A stretch of 64,000 nucleotides of DNA from JAMOAW01 sp039908535 (GTDB taxonomy: Bacteria; Pseudomonadota; Magnetococcia; Magnetococcales; JADFZT01): positions 1 to 64,000 of the forward strand of contig JAMOAW010000028.1 of assembly GCA_039908535.1 (NCBI GenBank), written 5' to 3'. The position numbers and the translations under genes are program-made. Below the pieces are notes generated by a model. The model saw only the letters and a list, made by a program, of their open reading frames with translations, was not told where the DNA came from and did no database searches. This document shows positions 16,116 to 24,111 of the stretch, piece by piece. Each line of letters opens with the position of its first letter. Position 1 is the stretch's first letter.

Positions 16116-16985
16116 ATGGATGATATGGTCACAATGAAGACATCAAAAAAAATTATCATCGTTCTTTTTACCGTACTGGTATTAATCGGAGTGATTTTAT
16201 TGTTTCAAAGGTTTGATGACAAATTATCCAGTTCAATAAAACCAAACATAGGTGAAGCCCCAACCACTCTTGTAAGCCAGGGAAAAAGAGCCGCTCGTTC
16301 TTGCGAAATCTGTCACGATTTAACCAGCGCACGCAAAATGACCCGTGTTGGCCCGCCTCTTTGGGGTATCTATAACGCACCTGCTGGCAAAGTAAAAGAT
16401 TATCCCTACTCTGCTGCCCACCTAAAAAAGGCCTCCGAGGGGATCATTTGGGATAGAGCTACCTTAGATATCTACCTAAAAAATCCGAAAGAATTCATTC
16501 CAGGCAACACCATGGCCTTTGCCGGTATCAAAGTAGACGAAGAACGCCAAGCCTTGATTGATTATTTAAAATCCCTCAATCGCCCTAAAGAGGAACCGCA
16601 ACCACCGCTCATCGAACAACCGCCGCCAGTGGCACTCCGATATTCCACTATTGACGAAAATAGTCAAGAAATACGAGCCAAGAAAGGGGAAATCCATGCC
16701 GAAAAATGCGCCGCCTGTCACGATCTGACGCAAAAAAAAGAGATTATTGTTGGACCATATCTATGGGGAATCGTGGGCCGACCTGCCGGACAGGTCATTG
16801 GTTTTCCTTATTCCGAAGGATTTAAAAATAAAATTGGCCAGGGAATGGTCTGGTCTTCAAAAAATCTCGAAGATTTTATTAAAAATCCGCGCGGCTTTAT
16901 TCCAGACACAAAAATGCTTTTCGATGGCATCCCACGCTCCGAACAGCGGCACGACCTCCTCATTTATCTGAGGACACTAAAATAA
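16116..16985 (+). CDS. Membrane-anchored two-haem cytochrome c
   Basis: An N-terminal transmembrane anchor (IIIVLFTVLVLIGVILLF, about residues 13-30) is followed by two class I cytochrome c domains with haem motifs CEICH (about residue 63) and CAACH (about residue 194). The methionine ligands are in GNTMAFAG and DTKMLFDG, and a proline- and glutamate-rich linker (EEPQPPLIEQPPP) separates the domains. Both domains share the LWGI and FIP segments with each other and with the upstream periplasmic cytochrome, suggesting duplication. It probably shuttles electrons in the periplasm while tethered to the inner membrane. The start is uncertain: ATGs at 16116 and 16134 are both in frame and no ribosome site is clear. 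Confidence 0.88.
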   Translation: MDDMVTMKTSKKIIIVLFTVLVLIGVILLFQRFDDKLSSSIKPNIGEAPTTLVSQGKRAARSCEICHDLTSARKMTRVGPPLWGIYNAPAGKVKDYPYSAAHLKKASEGIIWDRATLDIYLKNPKEFIPGNTMAFAGIKVDEERQALIDYLKSLNRPKEEPQPPLIEQPPPVALRYSTIDENSQEIRAKKGEIHAEKCAACHDLTQKKEIIVGPYLWGIVGRPAGQVIGFPYSEGFKNKIGQGMVWSSKNLEDFIKNPRGFIPDTKMLFDGIPRSEQRHDLLIYLRTLK

Positions 16986-17040
16986 TTTTTTTGTTTAATG
17001 ATATAATAACCAATTCATGTTGAAAATAACAGGGGCACAT

Positions 17041-17493
17041 ATGTCCATTAAGATCATTGCTGAAAATCGTAAAGCCAGATTTAATTATGAAATTCTCGAA
17101 CAATTCGAGGTCGGGGTGGTGTTGGTCGGCACAGAGGTCAAATCGTTGCGCACGGGAAAACTCAATATTTCCGAATCCTATGCCCTTATCCATCAAAACG
17201 AATTGGTCTGGCTGAATGCCAACATTCCCCACTATAGCCACGGCAACTTGCATAACCATGACCCGGTCCGCACCCGTAAGTTATTGGCCCATCGCCAAGA
17301 AATTCGCCGTTTAATCGGAGTTATACGAGAAAAGGGCATGGCTTTGCTGCCCTTGAAAGCCTACTGGAAAGAGGGACGCGTCAAACTTGAAATTGGCGTA
17401 GGGCGCGGGAAAAAACTCCATGACAAACGACAAACCGAACAAGATCGGGATTGGAAACGAGAAAAAGATCGCCTCATGAAACAACAGGGTTGA
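17041..17493 (+). CDS. smpB: SsrA-binding protein SmpB
   Basis: Binds tmRNA and delivers it to stalled ribosomes for trans-translation. Signatures: NRKARFNYEILEQFEVGVVL, GTEVKSLRTGKLNISESYA, NPHD-equivalent NHDPVRTRKLLAHRQEI, and the basic tail GRGKKLHDKRQTEQDRDWKRE. The 150 residues match the family. AGGGG lies 5 bases before the ATG at 17041. An upstream ATG at 17017 is less likely. No ssrA gene was recognised nearby. Confidence 0.96.
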   Translation: MSIKIIAENRKARFNYEILEQFEVGVVLVGTEVKSLRTGKLNISESYALIHQNELVWLNANIPHYSHGNLHNHDPVRTRKLLAHRQEIRRLIGVIREKGMALLPLKAYWKEGRVKLEIGVGRGKKLHDKRQTEQDRDWKREKDRLMKQQG

Positions 17494-17521
17494 TCCCGTT
17501 TACATCGGAAAACAACCCTGT
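17484..17521 (+). terminator. Hairpin at the end of smpB
   Basis: ACAGGGTTG and CAACCCTGT form a 9-base perfect stem with a 20-base loop that spans the smpB stop codon. There is no T run, so it is a weak terminator candidate or an mRNA 3' end stabiliser. Confidence 0.35.
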
Positions 17522-17541
17522 CCCGAGGATATTATGATCGA

Positions 17542-18393
17542 CTATTCTTTAATCTTCTGTTTCCAATTGATCCGCCTGGATTTCGCATCTCCAGCGTAAC
17601 CGCCCCCTTTTGCTGGATCTAAACACTCTTGCACGGCGTTCTCGTATGCCTCTTGAAAACCAGGATCCTCAAAACTGAGGAGGTTCGTACCAGGACAGGG
17701 ATTGACCGTCTTTGACTTACAGTTAACATTATGTGACCATCCAAGAAAAATATCGCCCGCATGACCAGTTGGCACACAGGTGTTGGGAGCAATATGAGTA
17801 CCATCCAAATTAGGTTCCCAACCCAAATGGGCACAGGCAGCAGAACTACTGACACTGATCTTGACCGTTTTTCCTGATGCACCCGCTACGTGGCAGACAC
17901 AAATTTTATCATCTGCGTTGACTCCCCCTGCGTTCTCTTTGTTATTCAATTTTTTATCGTTGGCCGAATGGCTCTCCAAACACGCATCGTCCACCTCTAT
18001 CGCCGCTTGAAATGCCAAAAGATTACTTAAATAACAATTAGGAGCAACACACCCTTCGGGATCTTTACACCCAATAACAGGGAGTTCGTTGGAACATTCC
18101 GTTTTCTTTAGGTCATGATCATCGTCTGGGCCGTTGCCTGAGCTGTTGCCTGAGCTGTTGTCTGAGCTGTTGCCAGAACTGTTGCCTGAGCTGTTGCCAG
18201 AACTGTTGTCTGAGCTGTTTACGGAACTCGCATAAGCTGATTGTGTATTCAACACTACTTCAGACAAAACAACCGCTGAAGAAATTGTTCCAGCGTATAA
18301 AACAGGTGCAAGTGTATTCGTGGAAAAAGGAAGCAAAGCTCCTATCAAATAAACTGTTCTTTGCAAAAACGCGCTATTTTTTTTGTCATTCAT
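17542..18393 (-). CDS. Exported cysteine-rich repeat protein, paralogue A
   Basis: Not a named family. An unusually long signal sequence (about residues 1-55, LQRTVYLIGALLPF then VVLNTQSAYAS) is followed by a tandem NSSG/NSSD repeat (about residues 59-85), a cysteine-rich middle part and a conserved module, KICVCHVAGASGKTVKISVS, then CAHLGWEPN and CVPTGHAGDIFLGW. This resembles the short CHxP...AHL...GHGD modules seen in secreted bacterial proteins. The C-terminus ends RINWKQKIKE. The leader, the module and the C-terminal tail are all shared with the larger protein encoded immediately upstream, so the two arose by duplication. Surface or periplasmic location is expected. Function unknown. Confidence 0.75.
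   Translation of the reverse strand: MNDKKNSAFLQRTVYLIGALLPFSTNTLAPVLYAGTISSAVVLSEVVLNTQSAYASSVNSSDNSSGNSSGNSSGNSSDNSSGNSSGNGPDDDHDLKKTECSNELPVIGCKDPEGCVAPNCYLSNLLAFQAAIEVDDACLESHSANDKKLNNKENAGGVNADDKICVCHVAGASGKTVKISVSSSAACAHLGWEPNLDGTHIAPNTCVPTGHAGDIFLGWSHNVNCKSKTVNPCPGTNLLSFEDPGFQEAYENAVQECLDPAKGGGYAGDAKSRRINWKQKIKE
18130..18225 (-). repeat. 12-base coding tandem repeat (NSSG units)
   Basis: Repeated GAGCTGTTGCC(T/A)-type 12-base units on the plus strand encode alternating NSSG and NSSD in the minus-strand gene. Unit number may vary between strains. Confidence 0.8.
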
Positions 18394-18427
18394 GGCATCA
18401 CCTCCAAAGTATATTTTTAGACATCAA

Positions 18428-20134
18428 CTACTCTTTGATCACCTGCTTCCAATTGATCCGCCCAGATTTGGCATTTCCAGAGAGTCCACCACAATTTGCG
18501 ATCTCTGTGCTACAATCTACGGACTCCGTACACAGTTTTGTCGTTTCCGCACCACCGGGGCAAGGATTCACATTTTTAGACTTGCAATCTACTTTATCAG
18601 ACCAACCAATGAAGGTATCACCATCATGACCAGTTGGCACACAAGTATTAGGGGATATATTGTTGCCATTGACATCGGGTTCCCAACCGAGATGGGCACA
18701 GGCCGCAGATTTATTGACACTGATTTTAACAAATTTTCCTGATTTACCTGCAATATGGCAAATACAAATTTTATCTCCCTCTGTAGCGGATACGGATATA
18801 GTAGCATTTGGATCCACATCAGGGTCAACATCCGCAGATGCTTTACCCCCTTTCTTCTTTTTTTCACCACTTGCACTCAAACAATCACCCGTCGTTTTAC
18901 AATCATCCAGAGTGGACTGCCACGCTGCTTCATGGTAGCAAATCTGCGGATCCCAGTGCCAATAAACGCCCGCTTCCCACAGCATCCCTTTTGTAGCATA
19001 TCCAAGTGTTGGATTAACGGCATAATCATTGGCATTGAGAGCCTGGAGCAAAAGAGCCCCATTGCGATATTCCCCATTTGGTCCGGCATCGTTATCTCGA
19101 AAACAACGATAGGTGGTTGGAATTAAATCGCCATTGAGGATGGCATTGACATCAAAAGAAAGGGTAAGAGAGGTAAGTTGCTTGATACCATCCTTTATCT
19201 CTGCATCGGTCGGTTTGCCTATTTTATACTTGGTTAAAGGTATCCCGGCTAACGCGGCATTATCAATCGTCTTTTGATAGGTGACCACATCTGAGGGTTG
19301 ACCATTGGGTGCGATGATGCCACCAGGAGAGAGCTTTGCATTGACGACCATAAGAACAAACGGTTGATTTTCATTTATGGTTTTTTGGATATCATCAAAT
19401 CCATCCCCCTGAATATCAAAAAAATTAACAGAAGTCAGATCATATTTATCGTCCCATTCATGATCATGTTTGTTCGTAGAACCGCTGCCAAAATTATAAA
19501 TAGAAGTAGAGGTATCCAAATCAAAATGGCCCCCTGCCAACCCCAAATCAGCCGATTCACCGCTGGACTCTGTCGCACAAGTTGTGGTCGTAAGACAGGT
19601 CAAAAGTTCGCTTAAATAGGGTTCCTGACACCCAACAACGGTAGGGGGAACTGGGGTAACTTCTTCATCATCCACATCTTCATCCACATCCACATCTTCA
19701 TCCACACCTGCATCCACATCTTCATCCGCTGCTGGCGTAACATCTTCATCCGCTGCTGGCGTAACATCTTCATCTGACGCAGGCGTAACATCTTCATCCG
19801 CTGCTGGCGTAACATCTTCATCTGACGCAGGCGTTTCACCCAAATTCACATCCTCATCTGCCTTATCCGCTGCCGCCTTCTCCGCTGCTTTAGCTGCCTC
19901 TTCAGCCGCCTTCTCCGCTGCTTTAGCTGCCTCTTCGGCCGCTTTATCGTCATCCTCTTTTTTACCCGCAAAAGCCGACTGAGAAACCAACGTGACATTA
20001 GCTAAAACAGCTAAAGAAGAGACTATTCTAGGTTGGATGGTCAAAGGAGAAAGTGTCGTTCCATAGAAAGGGAGCAGAGCTCCTGTTAGGTAGGCCGTTC
20101 GCTGAAAAAATGTTTGCAATTTTTTATTCTTCAT
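18428..20134 (-). CDS. Exported acidic repeat protein, paralogue B
   Basis: A 568-residue relative of the protein encoded next to it. The long leader (FFQRTAYLTGALLPFYGTT, then VTLVSQSAFAG) is followed by an Ala/Glu/Lys coiled-coil repeat (AAEEAAKAAEKA, about residues 64-92) and an acidic repeat DEDVTPAA/DEDVTPAS and DEDVDVDEDVD (about residues 95-160). A domain with HDHEWDDKYDLTSVNFFDI (about residue 225) resembles modules of large secreted proteins. The C-terminal KICICHIAGKSGKFVKISV, CAHLGWEPD and CVPTGHDGDTFIGW module ends in RINWKQVIKE. The acidic stretch could bind cations. Likely secreted or surface-attached. Function unknown. Confidence 0.75.
   Translation of the reverse strand: MKNKKLQTFFQRTAYLTGALLPFYGTTLSPLTIQPRIVSSLAVLANVTLVSQSAFAGKKEDDDKAAEEAAKAAEKAAEEAAKAAEKAAADKADEDVNLGETPASDEDVTPAADEDVTPASDEDVTPAADEDVTPAADEDVDAGVDEDVDVDEDVDDEEVTPVPPTVVGCQEPYLSELLTCLTTTTCATESSGESADLGLAGGHFDLDTSTSIYNFGSGSTNKHDHEWDDKYDLTSVNFFDIQGDGFDDIQKTINENQPFVLMVVNAKLSPGGIIAPNGQPSDVVTYQKTIDNAALAGIPLTKYKIGKPTDAEIKDGIKQLTSLTLSFDVNAILNGDLIPTTYRCFRDNDAGPNGEYRNGALLLQALNANDYAVNPTLGYATKGMLWEAGVYWHWDPQICYHEAAWQSTLDDCKTTGDCLSASGEKKKKGGKASADVDPDVDPNATISVSATEGDKICICHIAGKSGKFVKISVNKSAACAHLGWEPDVNGNNISPNTCVPTGHDGDTFIGWSDKVDCKSKNVNPCPGGAETTKLCTESVDCSTEIANCGGLSGNAKSGRINWKQVIKE
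19660..19950 (-). repeat. Coding tandem repeats of acidic and Ala-rich units
   Basis: About 24-base units (encoding DEDVTPAA or DEDVTPAS) at roughly 19725-19835, shorter DEDV units beside them, and about 36-base units encoding AAEEAAKAAEKA at roughly 19865-19945. These are prone to copy-number change. Confidence 0.75.
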
Positions 20135-20333
20135 AGATATAACTCCAAAATAAGTTTGGAAAACAATATTGTAAGAGCAAACGCAAAAGAGCTTAAACTC
20201 CTCTCTATAGATAGAATAACAAATTTTGCTTAAACATTGTAAATTTTTTTATGGAATTGGATAAACTTTGAGGAATCAAAATAAAAACAATCCAAGTGAA
20301 ATAGTCCCCTCTGCCCCCCGTTATGCAAGAGTC

Positions 20334-21329
20334 TCAATCATAAGCATAAAGATTATTTTTATTGATAAACACCCGTAGTTTACGAATATGTTCCCAACCA
20401 CTCTCGGAATATGCTTTAACACTTTCTAATAAGGCTGAACCGGATGGCGTTTGACCTTGGGCCCTTTGGGTCGCACGAATATGCCGAAATTCGGGAAATT
20501 GTTCGCTTGTATTCATAGCATGGATATAGTAACTAACTGCTTCCCCCATACTTGAGAAGATCATCATACCGCGGGATTTTTTGGATTTGCTATTTAGAGG
20601 TCTGATACCACAACCGGGAGAGTGACAGTGTTGGCCAAAATAGTTATGGCCCAGACGGGCAAAACGGGAGGTTCCCCAAGCCGATTCATCAATGGCTTGA
20701 GCGATGACAATAGAGGCTGGAACGATATCTACACGCTCCAAAAGATGTTGAAATAGTTCGTCAATATCCTCGTTATAATTGACTCCATACTCTTTGGAGA
20801 GATCATTAAGCCAACGGCGATCTTGACAACCCAACTCCTCTTTGAATACTGTTCTTTCTTGTAGCCAATGGATTCTGCTGCGTATCTCTTCGATACGAAA
20901 ATTTTCTGAATTGGTCACTTCCAACATTTTTCTGATAAAAATACTATTGGGGTCTTTACGTTTAAGAAGTGCGGCATACTGATTTGGTTTGACTTTAGGA
21001 GCTACTGAGGGCTGCGGATAATTTTTCTGGGAAGAGGTCGTTTTTCGTTGACTACAAAACCCACCCTTGGCTAACTGTATTTGTTTCATGTTTGGATCAG
21101 ACACAAATTGCATTTGATTGGTTTCTGTGTCACACTGAATTTGATTTTTAGAGGCCAATTCGGAGGCCATTTCTGTAAGTGATTGAATTTGTTTTGAGTT
21201 GGTTCCCTTTTGTTCTATAGTCAAATCTGCGTCAGATTTGACCAACGGATTCTGAAGAGGCATGCAGCCACTGACAATCCAGAGAAGCACTATTCCGAAA
21301 ATATTTATTAATTTCCATTGTTTGGTCAA
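20334..21329 (-). CDS. Bax-like glucosaminidase lipoprotein
   Basis: A lipoprotein signal (LLWIVSGC, Cys about residue 22) is followed by a low-complexity region of about 100 residues and a C-terminal glucosaminidase domain: IVPASIVIAQAIDESAWGTSRFARLGHNYFG, then MMIFSSMGEAVSYYIHAMN and LLESVKAYSESG. The catalytic glutamate is in DESAWG. This matches the Bax/FlgJ-type N-acetylglucosaminidase family, so it should cut peptidoglycan from the outer-membrane side. The 199 bases between its end and paralogue B contain no gene. It is on the same strand, downstream of nothing obvious, and upstream of the two exported paralogues. Confidence 0.82.
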   Translation of the reverse strand: MTKQWKLINIFGIVLLWIVSGCMPLQNPLVKSDADLTIEQKGTNSKQIQSLTEMASELASKNQIQCDTETNQMQFVSDPNMKQIQLAKGGFCSQRKTTSSQKNYPQPSVAPKVKPNQYAALLKRKDPNSIFIRKMLEVTNSENFRIEEIRSRIHWLQERTVFKEELGCQDRRWLNDLSKEYGVNYNEDIDELFQHLLERVDIVPASIVIAQAIDESAWGTSRFARLGHNYFGQHCHSPGCGIRPLNSKSKKSRGMMIFSSMGEAVSYYIHAMNTSEQFPEFRHIRATQRAQGQTPSGSALLESVKAYSESGWEHIRKLRVFINKNNLYAYD

Positions 21330-21474
21330 TCTTACACCTTCATTATAGAGATTTGTTAGTCGTTTTTTTAGTTAAAAAAGTGACATACTTTAGCTACTTA
21401 GGTGAATAGAAAAAAATGTTAAAATGGTCATGACGAACATGATCCGCAAACCATAAAACCAAAAAAGATCCCTT

Positions 21475-21744
21475 ATGCGAAATACTTTTCCCCCTGTACC
21501 CTCCTATGACCAAACAACACCAAAAAAGCAGGTGCCATGGTACTTGAAAAAACATTTTATTTGGGTCATGATCCTAGTGGTAGGCCCTCTGGCGATTCCT
21601 TTACTGCTTTTTTCACCAGATTTTGGGATATGGAGTAAAACGATTTTAGCCCTTATATTAGTGTTATCGATGGTTTTTTTTGCGTTGTACGTACCGATTT
21701 TACTGCAGGACGCCGATCAGTTAAGGCTATTAATATCGCCATAA
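21475..21744 (+). CDS. Small two-helix membrane protein
   Basis: 89 residues with two predicted transmembrane helices, HFIWVMILVVGPLAIPLLLF and TILALILVLSMVFFALYVPIL, a proline-rich cytoplasmic N-terminus and almost no C-terminal tail. Not recognised. It lies 36 bases before a small lipoprotein gene on the same strand, which suggests one operon. No good ribosome site is visible. Confidence 0.6.
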   Translation: MRNTFPPVPSYDQTTPKKQVPWYLKKHFIWVMILVVGPLAIPLLLFSPDFGIWSKTILALILVLSMVFFALYVPILLQDADQLRLLISP

Positions 21745-21780
21745 ATTTTACATCATAGTCGATCAATAGGAGCTTTGTCC

Positions 21781-22119
21781 ATGAAAAAAATCTTGTATAT
21801 CTGCCTTTTAATTCCCATTTTATCTGCCTGCACTCAGGAGAGTCAGAACAAAATGGGTCATGCTCTACAAAATTGGACTGGAACAAACGGTGTGTTAGAG
21901 ATTTATTCAGGGGGAAAATTGGTACGGCGCATTATCAATATTGATAAAATGACCACCGCGACTGGAACGGACAAGGATGCCGAACGTCCTTATCGTTATG
22001 GGTATGGGTATCTGGACAAAAATTTAAATTTTAATCAAGATCCAGATGAGAAGAAAAAAGTTTACTTTGAAATCAGTGATTATTCAACTTCATATCTCTT
22101 TTTTGAAAATCCATCTTAA
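21781..22119 (+). CDS. Small lipoprotein of unknown function
   Basis: Lipoprotein signal MKKILYICLLIPILSAC (Cys17), then about 95 residues with VLEIYSGGKLVRRIINIDKM and a tyrosine-rich PYRYGYGYLDKN stretch. AGGAG at 21768 lies 8 bases before the ATG at 21781, which decides the start over an upstream TTG. No known family recognised. Probably co-transcribed with the preceding membrane protein. Confidence 0.7.
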   Translation: MKKILYICLLIPILSACTQESQNKMGHALQNWTGTNGVLEIYSGGKLVRRIINIDKMTTATGTDKDAERPYRYGYGYLDKNLNFNQDPDEKKKVYFEISDYSTSYLFFENPS

Positions 22120-22152
22120 CATCACATAGGGGATTTTTTCGGGAGAAAACGT

Positions 22153-23433
22153 TTGAAATTAAATTGGCCTGTTTGGAAGAGTTGGGATCTGCGCAAACTG
22201 ACGAGAGCGATGATACGAGCCAACCAATTGATCACTTTTTGGGTTCGTATGGCTTTGGTGGTTCCGTTAATCGGTGCAATTTTGTTTCTAGGGATCCATT
22301 TTATTCCGATCATTCGCACGGATTCCGCCTTTTTGGCCCTATTTTCTTCTTCTCTCTCCCTCGTTGAGTTAGAAAATTTTCAGAACAGTTTATCTGGCCA
22401 TTTATCGCTATGGATGTTGGTGTTGCTTTTAGTTCCTTTTTTTATATGGCGCACTCTGGCGGCGGATGTCGCAGCACGCGCCCAAAAGCGTCAAGCCGAT
22501 ACTGCGTGCGCGGGATTGTTAAACGACCGCCTGGCTCAGGCCATTGCCCTATTGGGCAATGACCAACAAGCGGTGCGTTTGGGTGGCATATATATTTTAG
22601 AGCGCATTGCCCGTGAAGAACCCCAGTCGTATCATTGGCTGGTGATGGATATTCTCTGTGGTTTTATTCGTGGTTATGCGACATGGCAACCGAAGAGGGG
22701 TATTGAAGACGATGACGAGGAGGAAGATGATAATTTTTCTACCGCACCACGCCGTCCTCCTGCGGACATTCAAATGGCCTTGACTGTTTTGATGCGCCGA
22801 GATCGGAACATCAAACCAAGAGAGGATTTACGTTTGGATCTCAGCCGCGCCGATTTACGTGGTGCAAATTTAATTGGTGCGCATTTTGAAAACACCCGTT
22901 TTGAAGAGGCCCATCTTGAAGGGGCAAGAATGGAAAATGCCCATTTTTTTCAAGCCGATTTTGAAGGGGCTTATTTAGATGATGCCGATTTAGAAGGGGC
23001 AGATTTACGCGAAACCACCTTTAAAGATGCCTATTTAATTGGCACGTTGCTTAAAAATGCCAACTTAATGGAAGCCGATCTAGAGGATGCCCATCTGGAG
23101 GGGGCGAATTTTACCGAAGCCAATTTACGGAAGACCCGCTTTTGGGGGGCGCATTTAAAGGGGGCCGACTTTATGGAGGCCGATTTACAAGGGGCGAGTT
23201 TATTAAACGCCGACATGGAAGAGGCCAATTTGTGGAAGGCCAATTTAGAAGGGGCGGACATGCGCAAGGCCAATTTACGTGGGGCGCGGCTTTGGGGTGC
23301 GCAACTCAAGTCTGCCAATTTATGGACGGCGCACTTAGAGGAGGCTAACCTGATGGAGGCCACCAATTTAACCGCCGAGCAGATGAAAAACGTCGTCACC
23401 GATGACAAAACCGCCCTACCCAATTATTTATAA
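22153..23433 (+). CDS. Membrane-anchored pentapeptide-repeat protein
   Basis: Starts with TTG preceded by GGGAG 7 bases upstream. Two hydrophobic segments (about residues 33-55, ALVVPLIGAILFLGIHF, and about 86-102) anchor it. A helical region with LLGNDQQAVRLGGIYILERIAREE follows, and then about 35 pentapeptide repeats of A(D/N/H)LxxA type from residue 232 to 410, which form a right-handed beta helix. An acidic stretch (DDDEEEDD) separates the two parts. This architecture, membrane anchor plus LGGIYALER-like segment plus pentapeptides, is known from proteins of unknown role in cyanobacteria and proteobacteria. The stop is followed in the same frame by a truncated methyltransferase. Confidence 0.85.
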   Translation: MKLNWPVWKSWDLRKLTRAMIRANQLITFWVRMALVVPLIGAILFLGIHFIPIIRTDSAFLALFSSSLSLVELENFQNSLSGHLSLWMLVLLLVPFFIWRTLAADVAARAQKRQADTACAGLLNDRLAQAIALLGNDQQAVRLGGIYILERIAREEPQSYHWLVMDILCGFIRGYATWQPKRGIEDDDEEEDDNFSTAPRRPPADIQMALTVLMRRDRNIKPREDLRLDLSRADLRGANLIGAHFENTRFEEAHLEGARMENAHFFQADFEGAYLDDADLEGADLRETTFKDAYLIGTLLKNANLMEADLEDAHLEGANFTEANLRKTRFWGAHLKGADFMEADLQGASLLNADMEEANLWKANLEGADMRKANLRGARLWGAQLKSANLWTAHLEEANLMEATNLTAEQMKNVVTDDKTALPNYL

Positions 23434-24009
23434 AAAAAAAGGGGCAGCACCGAAGCCACCCTGCACCTCGTCCATTTACTCCACCCCACCCCCGGTCAGC
23501 ACTTAGCCGAATTAGGGGCTGGTTGCGCTCAAGCCTCCATTCTAATCGCTCAACGTTACCCCCAAGTCACCATTGATGCCCTAGAAATTCAACCCCCCCT
23601 CATTCAACTCGCCCAACAAGCCGTCGCCCAACAAGCCCTAACCGACCGTATTCGCGTACTTTCTGGGGATGTCCGTTTTCCCATCCCCGACATGAATCCA
23701 AGCACCTACCATCACGTTTTTTTCAACCCGCCCTTTTTCAACCCCACCACCGCCCGCCTCCCCCCCGACCCCATCCGAGCTCAGGCCCGTTTTGAACTGA
23801 CTGGCACCATCGCCGATTTTATCCATCGAGCCGCCTGGTTACTTGTTCCGACTGGCTTTATCCACTTGGTTTTTTTACCTGCGCGACGAGAGGAATTGCT
23901 TTATACTCTACATGACAAAGGATTTGACACGGTGCAGGTACAACCCGTGCTGCGTTTGGGGGGAAGAGAGGCTTTTTTGGATCGAGTAACGGCGCGGAAG
24001 AGAAAATAA
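23434..24009 (+). pseudogene. 5'-truncated TrmN6-like tRNA methyltransferase remnant
   Basis: Directly after the pentapeptide-protein stop, and in the same frame, the sequence reads STEATLHLVHLL, GQHLAELGAGCAQASILIAQ (SAM-binding motif I), VTIDALEIQPPLIQLAQQA, VLSGDVRFP and the catalytic NPPF motif HHVFFNPPFFNP. This matches tRNA1(Val) N6-adenine methyltransferases, but there is no start codon before motif I: the first ATG, at 23692, would skip the whole SAM site. The usual first 30 or so residues are missing, and the C-terminus after VQVQPVLRLGGREAF does not look like the family. It is probably a remnant created by a deletion that joined it to the pentapeptide gene. Confidence 0.7.
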
Positions 24010-24111
24010 ATGTTAAATTTATTTTAATATTGACAATTATAGAAAAAAAATAAAATAAATAATTTAGAATTAACAACAATTAAACAACATCTTGACGAGA
24101 ATTTTACGAAT

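Noticed and set aside
17494..17541. tmRNA gene next to smpB
   Set aside because: The gap is under 50 bases and no tRNA-like ends or tag-coding frame is visible nearby.
18130..18225. Short regularly repeated units that might be a CRISPR array
   Set aside because: Units are 12 bases, directly adjacent, in frame and encode NSSG. There are no spacers and no cas genes.
23692..24009. Methyltransferase gene starting at the ATG at 23692
   Set aside because: That start would omit the SAM-binding motif that lies in the same frame upstream, so an intact gene cannot start there.
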